The notes under the pieces are model-generated. The model saw only the letters and a program-made list of their open reading frames with translations, was not told the DNA's origin and searched no databases. A DNA stretch of 64,000 bases from contig NC_057319.1 of assembly GCF_000687475.1 (NCBI RefSeq), forward strand, positions 5,508,001-5,572,000, in the 5' to 3' direction. A program made the translations under genes and the position numbers. Source of the DNA: Ustilaginoidea virens (lineage: Eukaryota > Ascomycota > Sordariomycetes > Hypocreales > Clavicipitaceae). Shown here one piece after another: positions 1 through 11,101 of the stretch (position 1 is the stretch's first letter; the number at the start of each line of letters is the position of its first letter).

Positions 1-975
1 GATCGACCGATTGAGGGTAGTTAATGATTATATATAGGCCTGCGTGATATCCCGTATCTAAAGGAATAGGCCGTAAGAGCGTTATAGTGATGGGGCCAAT
101 GATATAAGTAGCCGTTGATTAGCCCGTTGGATTGTGGGGGACTGAGTCAATATCAATTGCTTTTCATTATTACTATGACCTTATATGACGAGTCGTGATT
201 TCTCATACGGTATATCCATGCCTTTACCTTTGATTTCCCGTACTATACGTGAGTTGAATAGGCGTTGGGCTCCATATTGACTGATATTAAAGGTGACGAA
301 TCTAAATATATTACGGGCCTATAATGCTTCAATCTCTATATAGTCCGACTGCTTAAAAGGGTCTCTAGGGGTTGTAATCTTGCCTTCCTAGCGTAATTAG
401 CTAGTAAGCTGCAGGTCGGCTTGCTCTTTAGCGGTTAGGAAAGAGGCGTTAATGATGGTATTAGAAGCGATAGCATTAATAAAAGCCTCTTCTTAGTCCT
501 TATTGATCATAACGTCGGATACCACCCTTGCTAGTGATACTGGCCTGGCTTGATCAGGGCTAGTGGCTGGCGACGGATATATCGCGGCTGCAGGTGTTAT
601 TGCGGCTGGAGGTGCGGCTACAGCCGGTATCCTGACTTCTAGCCTGCCGGGGCAGGCCGGGCCTTCGGGATAAACGATATCTTCGGGATCGGTATCACGG
701 TCGGGGTCGTGGTTATATAGCTTGACGACTATTGACTAGAACTTAACGGGGCTATGTGGCATTTGCATAATATAGGTCTTACCTTCGAGGCTGATTAGCC
801 GGTACGGCCTGTGCTATCCACCCTTTTCTCTCTATACCTATACGTCGGACTATAGGGGTAGTCGGTGGATAGGCTATATATTCGGGCCGTTCTATTAGGC
901 AAGGGTATCGCGAACCTATCGCTTAGCGAGGCATTTCCTAGCTTCGTTAGTAGCCTTTTGTAATATTAAGGCATA

Positions 976-1227
976 TTATAATACTAATAGGCTAGGGGGT
1001 GAATCATCCGTAAGTCGGGGATACGCTCTAAAGACTAGTAATATAGGTATAAGGCCGTTAGGCCCAGCAGAATCATTAATGGCTTTAATAGCTAGCTGTA
1101 GTTTTTGTTCCCTTGTTAATAGGTCGCCTACTTCTTCATTGACGATAGTATAGGCTCTGCGTAATAGGGCATGGTATCTCTCGACTTTACTAATGCTGTG
1201 GTGGGTTTTGATGGGGATTTTATCCAT
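976..1227 (-). pseudogene. Copia integrase relic
   Basis: An 83-codon stretch includes THHSISKVERYH, then AIKAINDSAGPNGLIP and LLVFRAYPRLTDDSPPS. This matches the end of the integrase catalytic core of fungal copia elements (HHSIGKVERYH, with the catalytic Glu retained in VERYH). Stops follow on both sides. The solo LTR ends about 110 bp upstream in element orientation. Confidence 0.65.
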
Positions 1228-1336
1228 ATTAATAGAGAAAAGCCAGGTATTGTGACGGAATTTAGTAGAGGCGAAGTTAGGTCTGGCATCGTAAACTATC
1301 TAATCCGGCGGGCTAAGGTAAGTATCGATCTAGTAT

Positions 1337-1678
1337 TGTCGGAATCGCTGTCGCAAGGTGCCCAATTGGGCACAATTGGGCACATTGCGACGGATGTGCC
1401 GCGCACACCCGTTGCGCACGATGTGGCCACTTTTGCCCCTTTACCCCTGAGCCCGGTAGGGCACGCGGGCAGCCCGGCCCGACTGCGCCGATGCACGTGA
1501 CAACGGCACACGCACAAAAAGGCCACATCGTGTAATTACCCTCTTTTGCTTCCTTTCTTTCCTTTTAGATAGTCAGTCATTAGTAAAGTCAATAAATCCT
1601 TTACTTGGTGACCTCACGGTACATGATACCACGCGCGCGACCCTACGTACAACTGGGTACCCCGAGTTTATATCAACA
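1337..1678 (+). repeat. Solo LTR nested in the copia pol region
   Basis: It begins TGTCGGAATCG and ends ATCAACA, with TG...CA termini. It is flanked by a perfect 5-bp direct repeat, AGTAT, at 1332-1336 and 1679-1683, which is the target-site duplication expected for an LTR element. No internal region is present, so this is a solo LTR left by LTR-LTR recombination. It lies in the opposite orientation to its host element, between the GAG-pre-integrase relic and the integrase relic. It is the same family as the LTR at 5639-5984. Confidence 0.8.
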
Positions 1679-2117
1679 AGTATTCCTTAAGGGTATTCTA
1701 GATGTCTTAGGCCTTCTGTCTTTATAGATCGAGGAACCTAGCTGCCTGGAAGCTTATTGCAGTATCTACGATATATAATACCGGCCGATTGTTAATGTGA
1801 AGGATATCGATAATAATTTCGTAGTTGAATTGGCTAGTATCGTTATCCTTAAGGGTGAATTTAAACCGGTTGGGTGCTTTAGCGTTTATCTAGCATTAAT
1901 GGCATATGTGGGTAATGCTCTTGATGATGTTGCGGTTAATATTATTATAACTAGCCCGTTGAAGTAATTTAGAGAGCCTATTGATAGAGGGATGCCCGAA
2001 TCGACGATAAAGCTAATAGATTTCCTATAATAAGAGGTGGAAGGCAGTAGTATCCATAGCATTAAGAGTCCACTATAGATATCCCTATTTCCTGATAATT
2101 AGAACCTTAATATTCCC

Positions 2118-2333
2118 TTAGATTAATAGGTTATCGATATTATCTAGCTTTACGCCCATCCTATCTATATCTATAATAGAATAGAGAAAGGGGGTGCCGC
2201 TATTAAGAATATGGAAAGGGATATTACCGAATATCGTTAGAATATTTAGTATACTAGAAGATATGGCAGAGCCTACTCTAAAATTAATAGTATACTGCTT
2301 ATCTGTTGACTTAATTGTTAAAGATTTTATCAC
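2118..2333 (-). pseudogene. Copia protease / GAG-pre-integrase relic
   Basis: A 71-codon open stretch contains FHILNSGTPFLYSI followed by DIDRMGVKLDNIDNLLI. This is the typical fungal copia segment in which the protease runs into the GAG-pre-integrase domain (TPFLFCL..DMDRLGI..NNL pattern). It is open only by chance in a stop-rich region and no start is implied. It sits between the gag knuckle and the integrase relic, as expected for copia. Confidence 0.55.
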
Positions 2334-2792
2334 TCTTATTAGGGCTCTTACTTACCCTATGCCTGCTGTTAATAGGCCGGAGGCGCTAGTATCTAGGAGG
2401 ATTCCGCAGAAGGTATAGTTACTATAACATTCTTCCTCTAGAAAGGCAGAACTCGGTGAGGGCATTCGGAAGGGGTCAATTTATAGGAAGGTATATTAGT
2501 ATAATTTATCCTATAGGGCTTATAATATCTCGATAGATGAAGAAGGTGACGGTTCTATTTATACAGGGGCTAAGAAATACTAAGTAGCTGTAAATTGTGG
2601 TGCGATAGCGTCCTCTGTATCCTAATATATAATCCCTGCCATTATGACTTTAATATCTTTAACGATATCGTCAAAATTAGTATCTTCGAGGGCTTAGTCG
2701 GCAGTCCCTTTATATTCCTATAGGAAAACGCGGAATTTCTTATCATTAGGGGCGGTACGGTTAGAACGGTTCTTTAGCTATTATATCTTTGA

Positions 2793-2855
2793 TTCTTATT
2801 GTTCTTAGGCAGTATGGTTGGATGACTAATATCCTAATTTATTGCAAATAAAGCA
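2793..2855 (-). pseudogene. Copia gag zinc-knuckle relic
   Basis: The minus-strand translation gives CFICNKLGY-stop-SSNHTA followed by more stops. This matches the copia gag pattern C-x2-C-x4-G-(C)-W-S-x2-H-T. The Trp codon is read as TAG and the third Cys as Tyr, which are the G-to-A/C-to-T changes RIP produces. It is non-functional and useful only for orienting the element. Confidence 0.6.
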
Positions 2856-4440
2856 ATATCTTTAATGGGGCCTAGCTGGAAGTGCGCGATTCTATTGTTT
2901 AAAGCGGCGTTAAGGGGGTCCGTATCATTAGGGGCGTTAATACCGGTTATGGGATTGACCGTATCTACAATCTATAAATAACGCCATATTATCATCAATA
3001 TCGTTATTATCTTGATATTATTATTGAAGGAAATAATGCTATTGATTCGTATGAATTAACTTATAGATAAAGAGGGATCGCCGTAGGTTAGCAGCAAGGC
3101 CTTCGAATATAAAGGTATAGCGATATATAGCCTGGCTACACTTAGGGGTATCCCTTACAGCATTAAGCACTTGCTGATGAAGCTCTATATCAGCTATAAA
3201 GGGGGGAAAAAGACCACGATATAGGCGCTAAAGTTCCTCTAGTAGGATATTAAGGCATTCTAGCTTTAACTTATTAAGATATTTCGCGATAGTTAATTGG
3301 AGCGTTATTCTATTCTAACGGTACAAATAGAATTGCTTTATGCTCTTATTTTCGAAGTAGCTCTTAACTTTGCGGACCATATCGTCAAAAGTAAGGGTAT
3401 TACAAATACATTCGATATTATCGAAATAGTACATCTTAACATTACCGATTAGTATAATTTAAAAAGCTCTAGCGAATACATAATTAAGCAGTCCTAGAAG
3501 GCAGTACTTACTCTTAAAAGATACTACTTTTAGTATAAGGAAGTCATCCATTTTGCCGCTATATCTATCCTCTATACGATAGCTGCGTAAGAGGTTAGAT
3601 ATCTTCTTCGAAATATTATTAAACCCGGCCTTTACATAGGCTCTTCGGGTATAATCTTCTTAGTGGTGTTATTATTCCAAAGGGTATTCTAAAACGGCTT
3701 ATCGGTAGCCTTACGGTAGGCTAGCAGGATCTCTGGCTGGGTTATCCTATAACCCGGGTCGGTCTAGGTTTACCGGTCCTCCCGTTAAAATGGTCCGTTC
3801 ATTGGCCTAGATAGGCCGATAATGCCGGGAGGGGTCCGGTGCCATGCCTATCCTTAGCATTATAGGCATTTAAGCCGGTTATTAAGGCATTTATGCCTAT
3901 AGGTTGTAGCTACGATACTATAATTCGTAATATCTAGTAGTAGGGGCAGCTGTTTTATCAATATTAGGGGCTTGCCCTATGCCGCTAGTAACGGCATATC
4001 GGGGAATATTAATATTAGTGGCTTGGAGGGTATCACTAGCAACTTCGAGGGTATTACCATCGGCGCTCTCTATTGATTAAAGCATATCATCGGGGCCTAT
4101 AACCTGACCTCTGGTCCTTATGGGCATACTATGATTCCGAGGGGTATTAGGATAGCCGCTTCGGCTAGCTCGGCTAGGAGTATAACCCTTAGGATAGAGT
4201 ATTTAGTCGGTCGGGCTATAATCATCATCCGTTGAATATTGCTATTATCGGGAGCTTTCCCTTATCTCAAATAGCGGCCTATTATAAATAGGCGCTTTCC
4301 CTTTCTGTTATAGCGGCCGGCCCCTTTCTTCTTCAGTAGGAATAAGGGCCTTCTTTAACGTAGATAGAGGGATAAAGGGTTATTATGCCGTTAGTATTGC
4401 AAAGTCCCTAGGGGTCGAAGGGGCTTATAAAGGTCTTCGC

Positions 4441-4500
4441 GAGGGTAATCGCAAGGGTATTCGTAAGGGTATTCATAACAGTATCTATAAGGGTATTCGA
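4441..4500. repeat. Five imperfect 12-bp tandem repeats
   Basis: Five consecutive 12-mers are variants of aagggtattcgt, inside the degraded gag region. The period is a multiple of three, so the array may once have encoded a four-residue repeat in gag. It could equally be replication slippage. Confidence 0.6.
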
Positions 4501-5084
4501 ACAATTATAGCAGGAAGTGAATTCCTTAAGCTTATAATAAAGGGGGCATCCTAGTTTATTTATATCTCCCGTTCGGTATAAGCAGTAGGGACTAATTATT
4601 CCCTATCTAGGTTTAACCGGGATATAAAGGTCTTGCGTGTAAGTTAGAGGTCTATTTCTTCTTAAGGCTATTTAGGCATATACTCTTATTATATACAGTA
4701 GAGAAGGGTCCTAATTGTTAATAATCCTATGCTTCTAATATACACCCTACATTCCCATAGGGTTGTTCGGAATTCCCATAGGAGCCGTTTATTAATACGG
4801 CTAAATAGTTCCTCAGTCCACTTATTACAATCCTCACGGAATTATTCCTATAGATCATCATCCTTCTCATCGCCTATTATATAACTATTAATAAGGTAGG
4901 CGATACGATTGTGTAACTATTCGTCCATAGCATTTATAGGGTCAACTTAGTCTATCGAATCAATCTAGTCTTTTATAATAATCTTAGCGAAAGGGTTAAG
5001 CTTTTCCGGTAGTAGTGCCTCCATTATGATATTAATAGGGGTAAAGATAAGGTAGAAAAGGCAGAGAGATAGGGAGCATTTCGC

Positions 5085-5218
5085 ATAGGTATTAAAAGGA
5101 AGTAATTAAAAAAGAAGTAATTAATAAAAGAAGGTAGTAAATTAATAAAGGAAGGAAGGAAGTAATTAATGAAAAGAAGGTTATAATTAGTAAAAGAAGA
5201 AAAGAAGGAAGGAAGCAA
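5085..5218. repeat. AT/purine low-complexity tract
   Basis: Repeated gaagtaattaa and aaggaagg units make a purine-rich strand (pyrimidine-rich on the minus strand, which reads openly for 64 codons). It lies just inside the 5' LTR. No function can be assigned. Confidence 0.5.
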
Positions 5219-5638
5219 TAGTCGGGCGGGATATTATAGGCATTCCGATTGCTTATTTGACTATATATCGGTAAATAGGTCCTTTACCATTATAAGGCTC
5301 TGAGTCGCTTGCGTAAGAACCTGCGTTTGTGCCTGCTAATAGTATCACGATAGATTTAGCGTTCCGTAGTTCCCAGCATAACTAAAGATATTGTAATATT
5401 TAGCGATCGTTACTGACTGACACAATCAATCAGTGTGATATTAGCGATTATTCCTTATGATAGACGAGTAGGGAAGGTTAGACACAATCAATTTATCCCT
5501 TAGTCTATAATATATAAGCCATTTCAATTAAATTAGGCTAAATCACGTTCCTTATTAGCACGATCTTTTTAAATCGTCTCTTCTTGCTGGTCCTAGCTAA
5601 TCTGTGAAGTGAACTTTAACTTCACTAATCAGTATTGG

Positions 5639-5984
5639 TGTCACATCAAGGGGTACCCAGTTGTACGTAGGGTTGCGCGCATGGTATTAAGTACCGTGAG
5701 GTCACCGGTCAAAGGTATGATTACTTCTTTGATTATAACTGACTAACTAAGAGGAAAGAAAGGAAGCAAAAGAGTAATTATACGATGTGGCCTTTTTGTG
5801 CGTGCCGCTGTCACGTGCATCGGCGCAGTCGGGCCGGGCTGCCCGCGTGCCCTACCGGGCTCAGGGGTAAAGGGGCAAAAGGGGCCAAAGTGGCCACATC
5901 GTGCGCATCGGGTGTGCGCGGCACATCCGTCGCAATGTGCCCAATTGGTGCCCAATTGGGCACCTTGCGACAGCGATTCCGACA
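5639..5984 (-). repeat. 5' LTR of the copia element
   Basis: On the minus strand it starts TGTCGGAATCG at 5984 and ends GTGACA at 5639, giving TG...CA termini. It matches the solo LTR at 1337-1678 in inverted orientation over about 330 bp, with a few substitutions and small indels. The flanks 5985-5989 (cttat) and 5634-5638 (attgg) do not match. That is expected for one LTR of a full-length element rather than a solo LTR. The outer 200 bp are strongly GC-rich and unmutated although the body is saturated with RIP-type changes. The inner end was placed by comparison with the solo copy and is less certain than the outer end. Confidence 0.7.
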
Positions 5985-7004
5985 CTTATGATGTTGTTTT
6001 TAGAGGTAAGGAAGAGCCTCATAAGGATCAAAAGACGCCCTAAAAAATCAGATTAAAAGGGGCTTTTCAATAGCTGCATTTGTTTCCTATAAAAAATTAG
6101 AATCTATAGTTTATTATTGTTTTCTTATGCTGTATGTATGCTATTGGGCGAATTTACCCCTAAATAGGTAGCCTATTTAATAAGGGCACCGTTATGTTTT
6201 GCGCATAACGTCTTGAGTGGATTGATATTTCTATTTGTTATCTTGCTTTGCACTGAATTTAGCTATATGGTAGGATATCCTTAGGAAAGTATATCCTAAG
6301 GGGGTATGTTGAAGGGAAATTGGCTTGTCTGTAATGTGGATATCGGTTATATCCGAGGTCGGATGTGCCGAGTTCTCCCTGGATTAGTAAGCCCTTAGGG
6401 GTACCCCCTATCCCACTATAAATAGCTGGGAATATAAGTCTCTTAGAGAAGACTTGGTTCCTTCAATCAAGCATTATCGCATTTTCCCTGTGCATTCTGA
6501 TACAAACAGTGCTGGAAGAGGGCGCGGCAAGATCACATGATTTGGACGGTGGTGTGTGCAGGATGGGATAGGATGGGGCGCATGAGCACATGGCGAATCC
6601 GATCTTATCTTGCAGCTTCCAGGAATAAAACAAGGCCAACCTCTGCTGCGGTGGCGCGGAACGCAAAAAGAAGAAGAGAAAAAATAAGAAAAAAAAATAA
6701 AAAAGAAAGAAAGAAAAAAAAAAACCGCCGCCACTTTTCCAGACTTGAGCCTGCAAGCAGCGAGCAGGAAAAAGAACAAGAAGAAGAAGAAGAGGAAGAA
6801 AGAAGATAAAGAAACCTGCTGGCAGGCACAGGAGGCTTTGGTTCTGACGCCCATGTTGTAAAAGCCACAAAGATTCCCCGTCCGCGGCAGTCATCGTGTC
6901 TCTTGACCTTCGGCCCTCTCGCTCGCTCGGTTCCGTCATCGCCTTTTCGGCACGCACGTCCTGACACGTCACCCGAGGGCCGGGAGTTCCCAAGACCAGC
7001 AGCC
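5985..7004. other. Boundary between the RIP block and gene-rich DNA; no gene seen
   Basis: Up to about 6460 the sequence is AT-rich and stop-dense like the element to its left, but nothing in it is recognisable. From about 6470 composition becomes GC-rich. 6660-6810 is an A/G-rich tract (poly-A runs, agaagaaga repeats). The last 150 bp before 7005 are the probable promoter and leader of the methyltransferase gene. Long minus-strand open frames here are compositional, with Phe/Leu runs from the purine tract. Confidence 0.6.
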
Positions 7005-8477
7005 ATGGCAGCCGCTGGAGCGCCCCGCGAGGCTGCGCGAGGCGACGCAAAGAGCGCGTGGAACATTGCCGAGGGAAACATGGAGGATCCCGAGGAGGAG
7101 CGGGTGATTCTCTGCGCCCTGGACTCTTTTGCGTAAGTGCCTCCTCCCGCTGGCTTTGATGGTGCGGGAAACAAGACAAAGAAACAAAGCAAAACACCAT
7201 GCATGCGCTGTCGCGGGTGCAATGGAACAAGCAACACGGCCTCTTGCCGTTCCGTGTCCCATTTCGTGGAGGGAATGCCGCCTCGCCTTCCGCCTCACTG
7301 ACACGACGCCGGCAGGCAGTATCCCAAGGTCGCCCACTTCAACGTGACCCATCTCCGCCGACGGTCCTTTTACGCCCTCCCCCAAGCACACTGGAAGATG
7401 CTGGCCGCCCCGCCGTTCAGCTTCCTGGAGACGCTCGACCGGGCCGACCGGGCCATCGACTCCAACGCGGAGCTGGCCGACGCCATCGTGGCCCACAGCC
7501 TGCAGGCCTTGTCCCCCCTCGCCGCCGTCTCGCACTCGCACCCCCCCGGCGGGCCGGCGATGCCGCCCCAGTGGGCCGGCGTGGCCAAGCACGCCGACGT
7601 CGACAAGGCGCGCAGCACCATCCGGCAGTTCTACCGCGACTGGACGGCCGACGGCGCCGCCGAGCGGCAAGCCTGCTACGCGCCCATCATGGGGGCGCTC
7701 GAGGCGCAGCAGCGGAGGCGCCGCGGCGACGCCGACGCCGACGCCGGCCGCCCCCTCAGGGTGCTGGTGCCCGGCGCCGGGCTGGGCAGGCTGGTCTTTG
7801 AGCTCTGCCGCCGGGGCCACGAGGCCGAGGGCAACGAGATCTCGTACCACCAGCTGCTGGCGTCGTCGCACATCCTCAACGGCTGCGACCGCGCCGGCCG
7901 GTACACCGTCTACCCCTGGGTGCACACCTTCTCCAACCACGTCACGCGGGAGAACCACCTCCGGGGCTACCCGGTGCCCGACGTCCACCCGGCCACGGAG
8001 CTGGCCCGCTCGCCCACCCCCGTGGGCAGCATGTCCATGTGCGCCGCCGACTTCCTGTGCCTCTACGCCGACGACAGCCACGCGGGCGCGTACGACGCCG
8101 TCGCCAGCCTCTTCTTCCTCGACACGGCCCCCAACCTGATCCGCTACCTCGAGGTCATCTACCACTGCCTGCGGCCGGGCGGCATCCTGGTCAACGTGGG
8201 CCCGCTGCTGTGGCACTTTGAGAACCAGGCGCCCGGAAACCACGGCCACGACGACGACGGCGACGGAGAGCACGACTTCAACTCGTCGTCGGGCATAGCC
8301 GACCCGGGGAGCTTCGAGCTGTCCCACGACGAGGTCATGGCCCTGCTGGGCAAGCTCGGCTTCGAGGTGGAATGGGCGCAGACGGATGTCGAGGCGCCCT
8401 ATATCCAGGACGGGCAGAGCATGCTGCAGACGGTGTACAAGGCTGCCACTTGGCTGGCGCGCAAGCCGGAGAGGTAG
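7005..8477 (+). CDS. N2227-like / carnosine N-methyltransferase family protein
   Basis: Two exons, 7005-7132 and 7316-8477, give 429 residues. The 183-bp intron has a GTAAGT donor, a CTGAC branch point and acceptor GGCAG; splicing restores A-Q-Y-P-K-V across the junction. The SAM-binding motif VLVPGAGLGR lies at about residues 192-201, followed by GNEISYHQLLASSHILN. The C-terminal part has GGILVNVGPLLWHF and, near the end, YIQDGQSMLQTVYKAATW. These are hallmarks of the N2227 family, which includes carnosine N-methyltransferase and yeast YNL092W. Members transfer a methyl group from S-adenosylmethionine; the fungal substrate is not shown by the sequence. The His/Asp-rich insert near 8240-8290 is a species-level linker. 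The gene is GC-rich and intact, and the ATG at 7005 is the first in frame with the conserved N-terminal acidic stretch. Confidence 0.88.
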
Positions 8478-8515
8478 CAGTCAGCCATGACCACAGGAGG
8501 CCCCTGTTTTCTTGT

Positions 8516-8600
8516 TTCGTCTGTCGTCTGTCGTCTGTCGTCTGTCGTCTGTCGTCTGTCGTCTCCCGTCTTTCGTCTTTCGTCTTTCGTCTCTCGTCTT
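8516..8600. repeat. GTCTGTC / GTCTTTC heptamer microsatellite
   Basis: About six perfect GTCTGTC units run into variant GTCTTTC units. The array lies immediately after the methyltransferase stop codon and is probably transcribed in its 3' UTR. Confidence 0.8.
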
Positions 8601-8703
8601 CCGCCCTCCTTCTTCCGTCTTCATCTTCCTTTTCCCTTCGTCCTTTTTCCCTCTTTGGAAAAGACGGCCGCAATGCCAGGGTAGACGGGCGCATTCCTAG
8701 ACA

Positions 8704-8750
8704 CGATACAGATACAGATACAGATACAGATACAGATACAGATACAGATG
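8704..8750. repeat. GATACA hexamer microsatellite
   Basis: About seven and a half perfect copies of GATACA lie in tandem between two convergent genes. The array is likely length-polymorphic. Confidence 0.85.
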
Positions 8751-8911
8751 CATAATGAAGATGCCAGCGATAGAACGCTTTGGGCGAGGTTGGCCGTCCG
8801 TCTTGCCCGTAGTCCACCCTCCCGTCGCTCAAGGCGCAAAATGCAAAATGCAAAAAAAAAAAAAAAAATGCCACGGATCCAGCCACCATCGTGGGATCCA
8901 GCCACCACACC

Positions 8912-9865
8912 CTACAACTTGGTGCTCGTCGGCGCCAGCTCGCCCCTGTTCCACAAGGCCCCCCCGTCAATGGCGATGGCCTCCCCGTTGACATGGCTGC
9001 CCGCCCTGCTGGCCAGATACACCACCGCCCCCGCAATGTCCTCGGGCACGCCCAGCCGGCGCATGGGGTTCGCCCCGGCCATGCTGTCGGCGCCGCCCGC
9101 CATCTCCAGCAGCCCGTTGGACATCTTGCTGGGGAAAAACCCCGGGCAGATGGAGTTGACCGTGATGCCCCGCGGGCCCAGCTCGACGGCCAGGTTGCGC
9201 CCCAGATGGATCACGGCCGCCTTGCTGGCGCTGTAGCCGTAGGTGCCCTGCGGGCCGAGGGTGCCGATGCCCAGCCCCGCCACGCTGGCCGTGATGATGA
9301 CGCGGCTGGGGTCGCCGCCGCCGCCGGCGCGCGAGGCGGCCGCCCGCTCCAGCAGCGGGGTGAAGACGCGGACCGTGTTGAAGACGGCCTTGACGTTGAG
9401 GTCCATGACCTTGGCGAAGGCCGCGTCCGGGTGGGTGTCCAAGGCCTCGCCCCACGTGGCGCCGGCGTTGGCCAGGACAATGTCCACGCGGTCGGTGTGC
9501 CGGCGCACCTGGTCGAGCAGGCGGGCCACGCCGTCCATGGTGGACGAGTCGGCCGGGACGGGGATGGCGACGGCCCCGGCGGAGCGGTTGGGCAGCGCGT
9601 TGAGCGCCGCGCAGGCCGCGTCGCAGGCGGCGGCTTTGCGGGACGAGACGAAGACTTTGGACGCGCCGGCCTGGAGGAACCTTTTCCTGGGCGTCTCAGC
9701 GGATGCGATGCGATGCAGTACAGTACGGAAGGGGTGGAGAGGGGGGGGGGCACGTTACGCTGAAGCGGCGTGCAGTCCCAGGCCGCGGGAACCGCCTGTC
9801 ACGACGGCCACCTTGCCCTCGAGGGAGAAGAGCGACGGGAAATCGCGTAGTTGCGCTTCGGCCAT
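8912..9865 (-). CDS. Short-chain dehydrogenase/reductase (SDR) family oxidoreductase
   Basis: Two exons, 9865-9759 and 9680-8912, give 291 residues. The 78-bp intron has a GTAACG donor and an AAAAG acceptor; splicing joins HAASA to FLQAGASKVFV, which is family-typical. The Rossmann motif TGGSRGLG is at residues 23-30, ANAG at about 106-109, the catalytic Ser at 168 (ITAS) and the YSASK pair Tyr185/Lys189. The C-terminal part has CPGFFPSKM and GEAIAIDGG. This is a complete classical SDR using NAD(P)H and is probably cytosolic. It resembles the RhlG/3-oxoacyl-reductase branch, but the substrate cannot be told. The start lies ahead of the conserved LEGKVAVVTGG strand. It is convergent with the methyltransferase gene; nothing indicates a biosynthetic cluster. 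Confidence 0.9.
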
Positions 9866-11101
9866 GGCTGGTAGGTTTTGGGGGTGGGGGGTGGTGTTTG
9901 CAAGTCAAGTCCGCGCGGGTGGGCAGGAGGGGAGCAGACGGCAGAGAAAAACGAGGCAATTTGGGAAAAGAAAAAAGAAAAAAAAAAAAGGCGGGATGGA
10001 TGGATGGATGGATGGATGGAGTTGCGGTCCCGGATCACGTCATATCGCGCTGCGCTGCGCTGGTGGGTTTTGCCGAGGCAACTATGCACTGTACATACGG
10101 AGCGGAGCGCTACGGCGCTTTCACTGCAGCTGTAACCTCGGTCGAGGCGGGAATCTCAACACGGCGCAGGGGGACAACGGCATCGACAGAGATGGCTCTT
10201 GCGGCAAGGGTGCTGCTGGTGTTGCAGATGGAGGAGATGGCCTCTCTGCAGTCACCTTGATTGATTACCTTGGGATGCAGTTGACGTCTCTTGATAAACA
10301 CTACATACCTACCTACCTAACCAGGTTGACTGACCGCCACGCCAACGCCGCGCCCGCCATGCGACACCCAAACATCATCAGCTCAACTCCATTCCCCCCC
10401 CACATGGGCACAAGACAAATTATGAGTCGCCACCATTTCAGAGGAATTCAAGGAATTTCCCCGCAAAGCAAGAAACCAAGCAAGAAGAAGCAACAAGGGA
10501 GAAGAACAAAGGAAACGAAGCTGCCATCCAGGATCCCTAGTCGGCGCCGCCCTCGGTTGCGCTGCTTCGCTTCGCTTCGCTCCACAGTTCGCAGGGCGTC
10601 TCATCCTCTGCGGGCCACGCATGTTGCTGTCCGAGAATAGCAGACGCCTCAACACGGCAGCAGCTCCATGTTCCTCCATAGCCCCAGGGGCACCCATGAC
10701 GGCGCAAATCAACTGGGAAAAGCCGTGGCAATGGCTATGCCAATAGCATACATCTGTACCCCACTGGCTGGAGACCACTGCTCCGCAGATGCTGCCAACG
10801 AGACGAGCTCGCTCAGTTGAGGAACAAAAAAAAAAAAAGCAAACAAGCAGAAGAGGAGAGAAAAAAAAAAAGGAATTTGGGGAAAAAAAATCCTGGTACA
10901 ACCCGCGTTCTTTTCGGGGCTGCAGGGACCAAACGTATTCAGATGATTCGCCATGGAGGTGCGTGAGCAAGGCTGTCATCGTCGGGGAAAGGGATCGGGT
11001 CTCGTGTCATGAAACGTATCTTGTCTGTCTGCGAGGGAGGCAAAGCATAGCAAGTCTCTTCACAGGGGCGGGCTGTCGCCGTGGCTTTGACTAAGTTCTT
11101 C
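9866..11101. other. Intergenic, simple repeats only
   Basis: It contains a purine/poly-A tract at 9960-9990, about six GGAT units at 9994-10020 and poly-A runs near 10825 and 10862. The left end is the promoter side of the SDR gene. The right end is the 3' flank of the DUF6590 gene. The long plus-strand open frame over 9243-10640 is a GC-driven shadow of the SDR gene and is not credible. Confidence 0.6.

Larger units (their letters stand above)
1..5984 (-). mobile_element. RIP-degraded Ty1/copia LTR retrotransposon, 3' end beyond the left edge
   Basis: No long open frame survives, and TpA dinucleotides and stop codons are dense on both strands. Read on the minus strand, recognisable copia pieces occur in the right order: a 5' LTR (5639-5984), a gag CCHC-type knuckle (2793-2855), a protease/GAG-pre-integrase stretch (2118-2333) and an integrase core (976-1227). 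Reverse transcriptase and the 3' LTR would lie left of base 1. A solo LTR of the same family interrupts pol at 1337-1678. Stops such as TAG where the family has Trp fit C-to-T changes made by RIP. About 2.8 kb between LTR and knuckle is long for copia gag, so a further unrecognised insertion is possible. The family call rests on remembered motif patterns, not on a search. Confidence 0.8.
8478..8911. other. Convergent intergenic spacer with microsatellites
   Basis: This is the 3' flank shared by the methyltransferase (+) and the dehydrogenase (-). It contains a GTCTGTC heptamer array, a GATACA hexamer array and a 15-17 bp poly-A run near 8855. No gene is seen. Confidence 0.6.

Noticed and set aside
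1337..5984. One 4.65-kb DNA transposon with ~335-bp terminal inverted repeats
   Set aside because: The left repeat has its own AGTAT duplication on both sides and TG...CA ends. Copia pol relics continue beyond it to base 976, so a solo LTR nested in a larger element explains the data better.
6463..8327. Long minus-strand frames opposite the methyltransferase gene
   Set aside because: They are Val/Gly/Arg- or Phe-rich shadows of a GC-rich gene and an A/G-rich tract, with no motif.
9243..10640. 465-codon plus-strand frame
   Set aside because: It overlaps the SDR gene antisense and its translation is low-complexity with poly-Lys from a purine tract.
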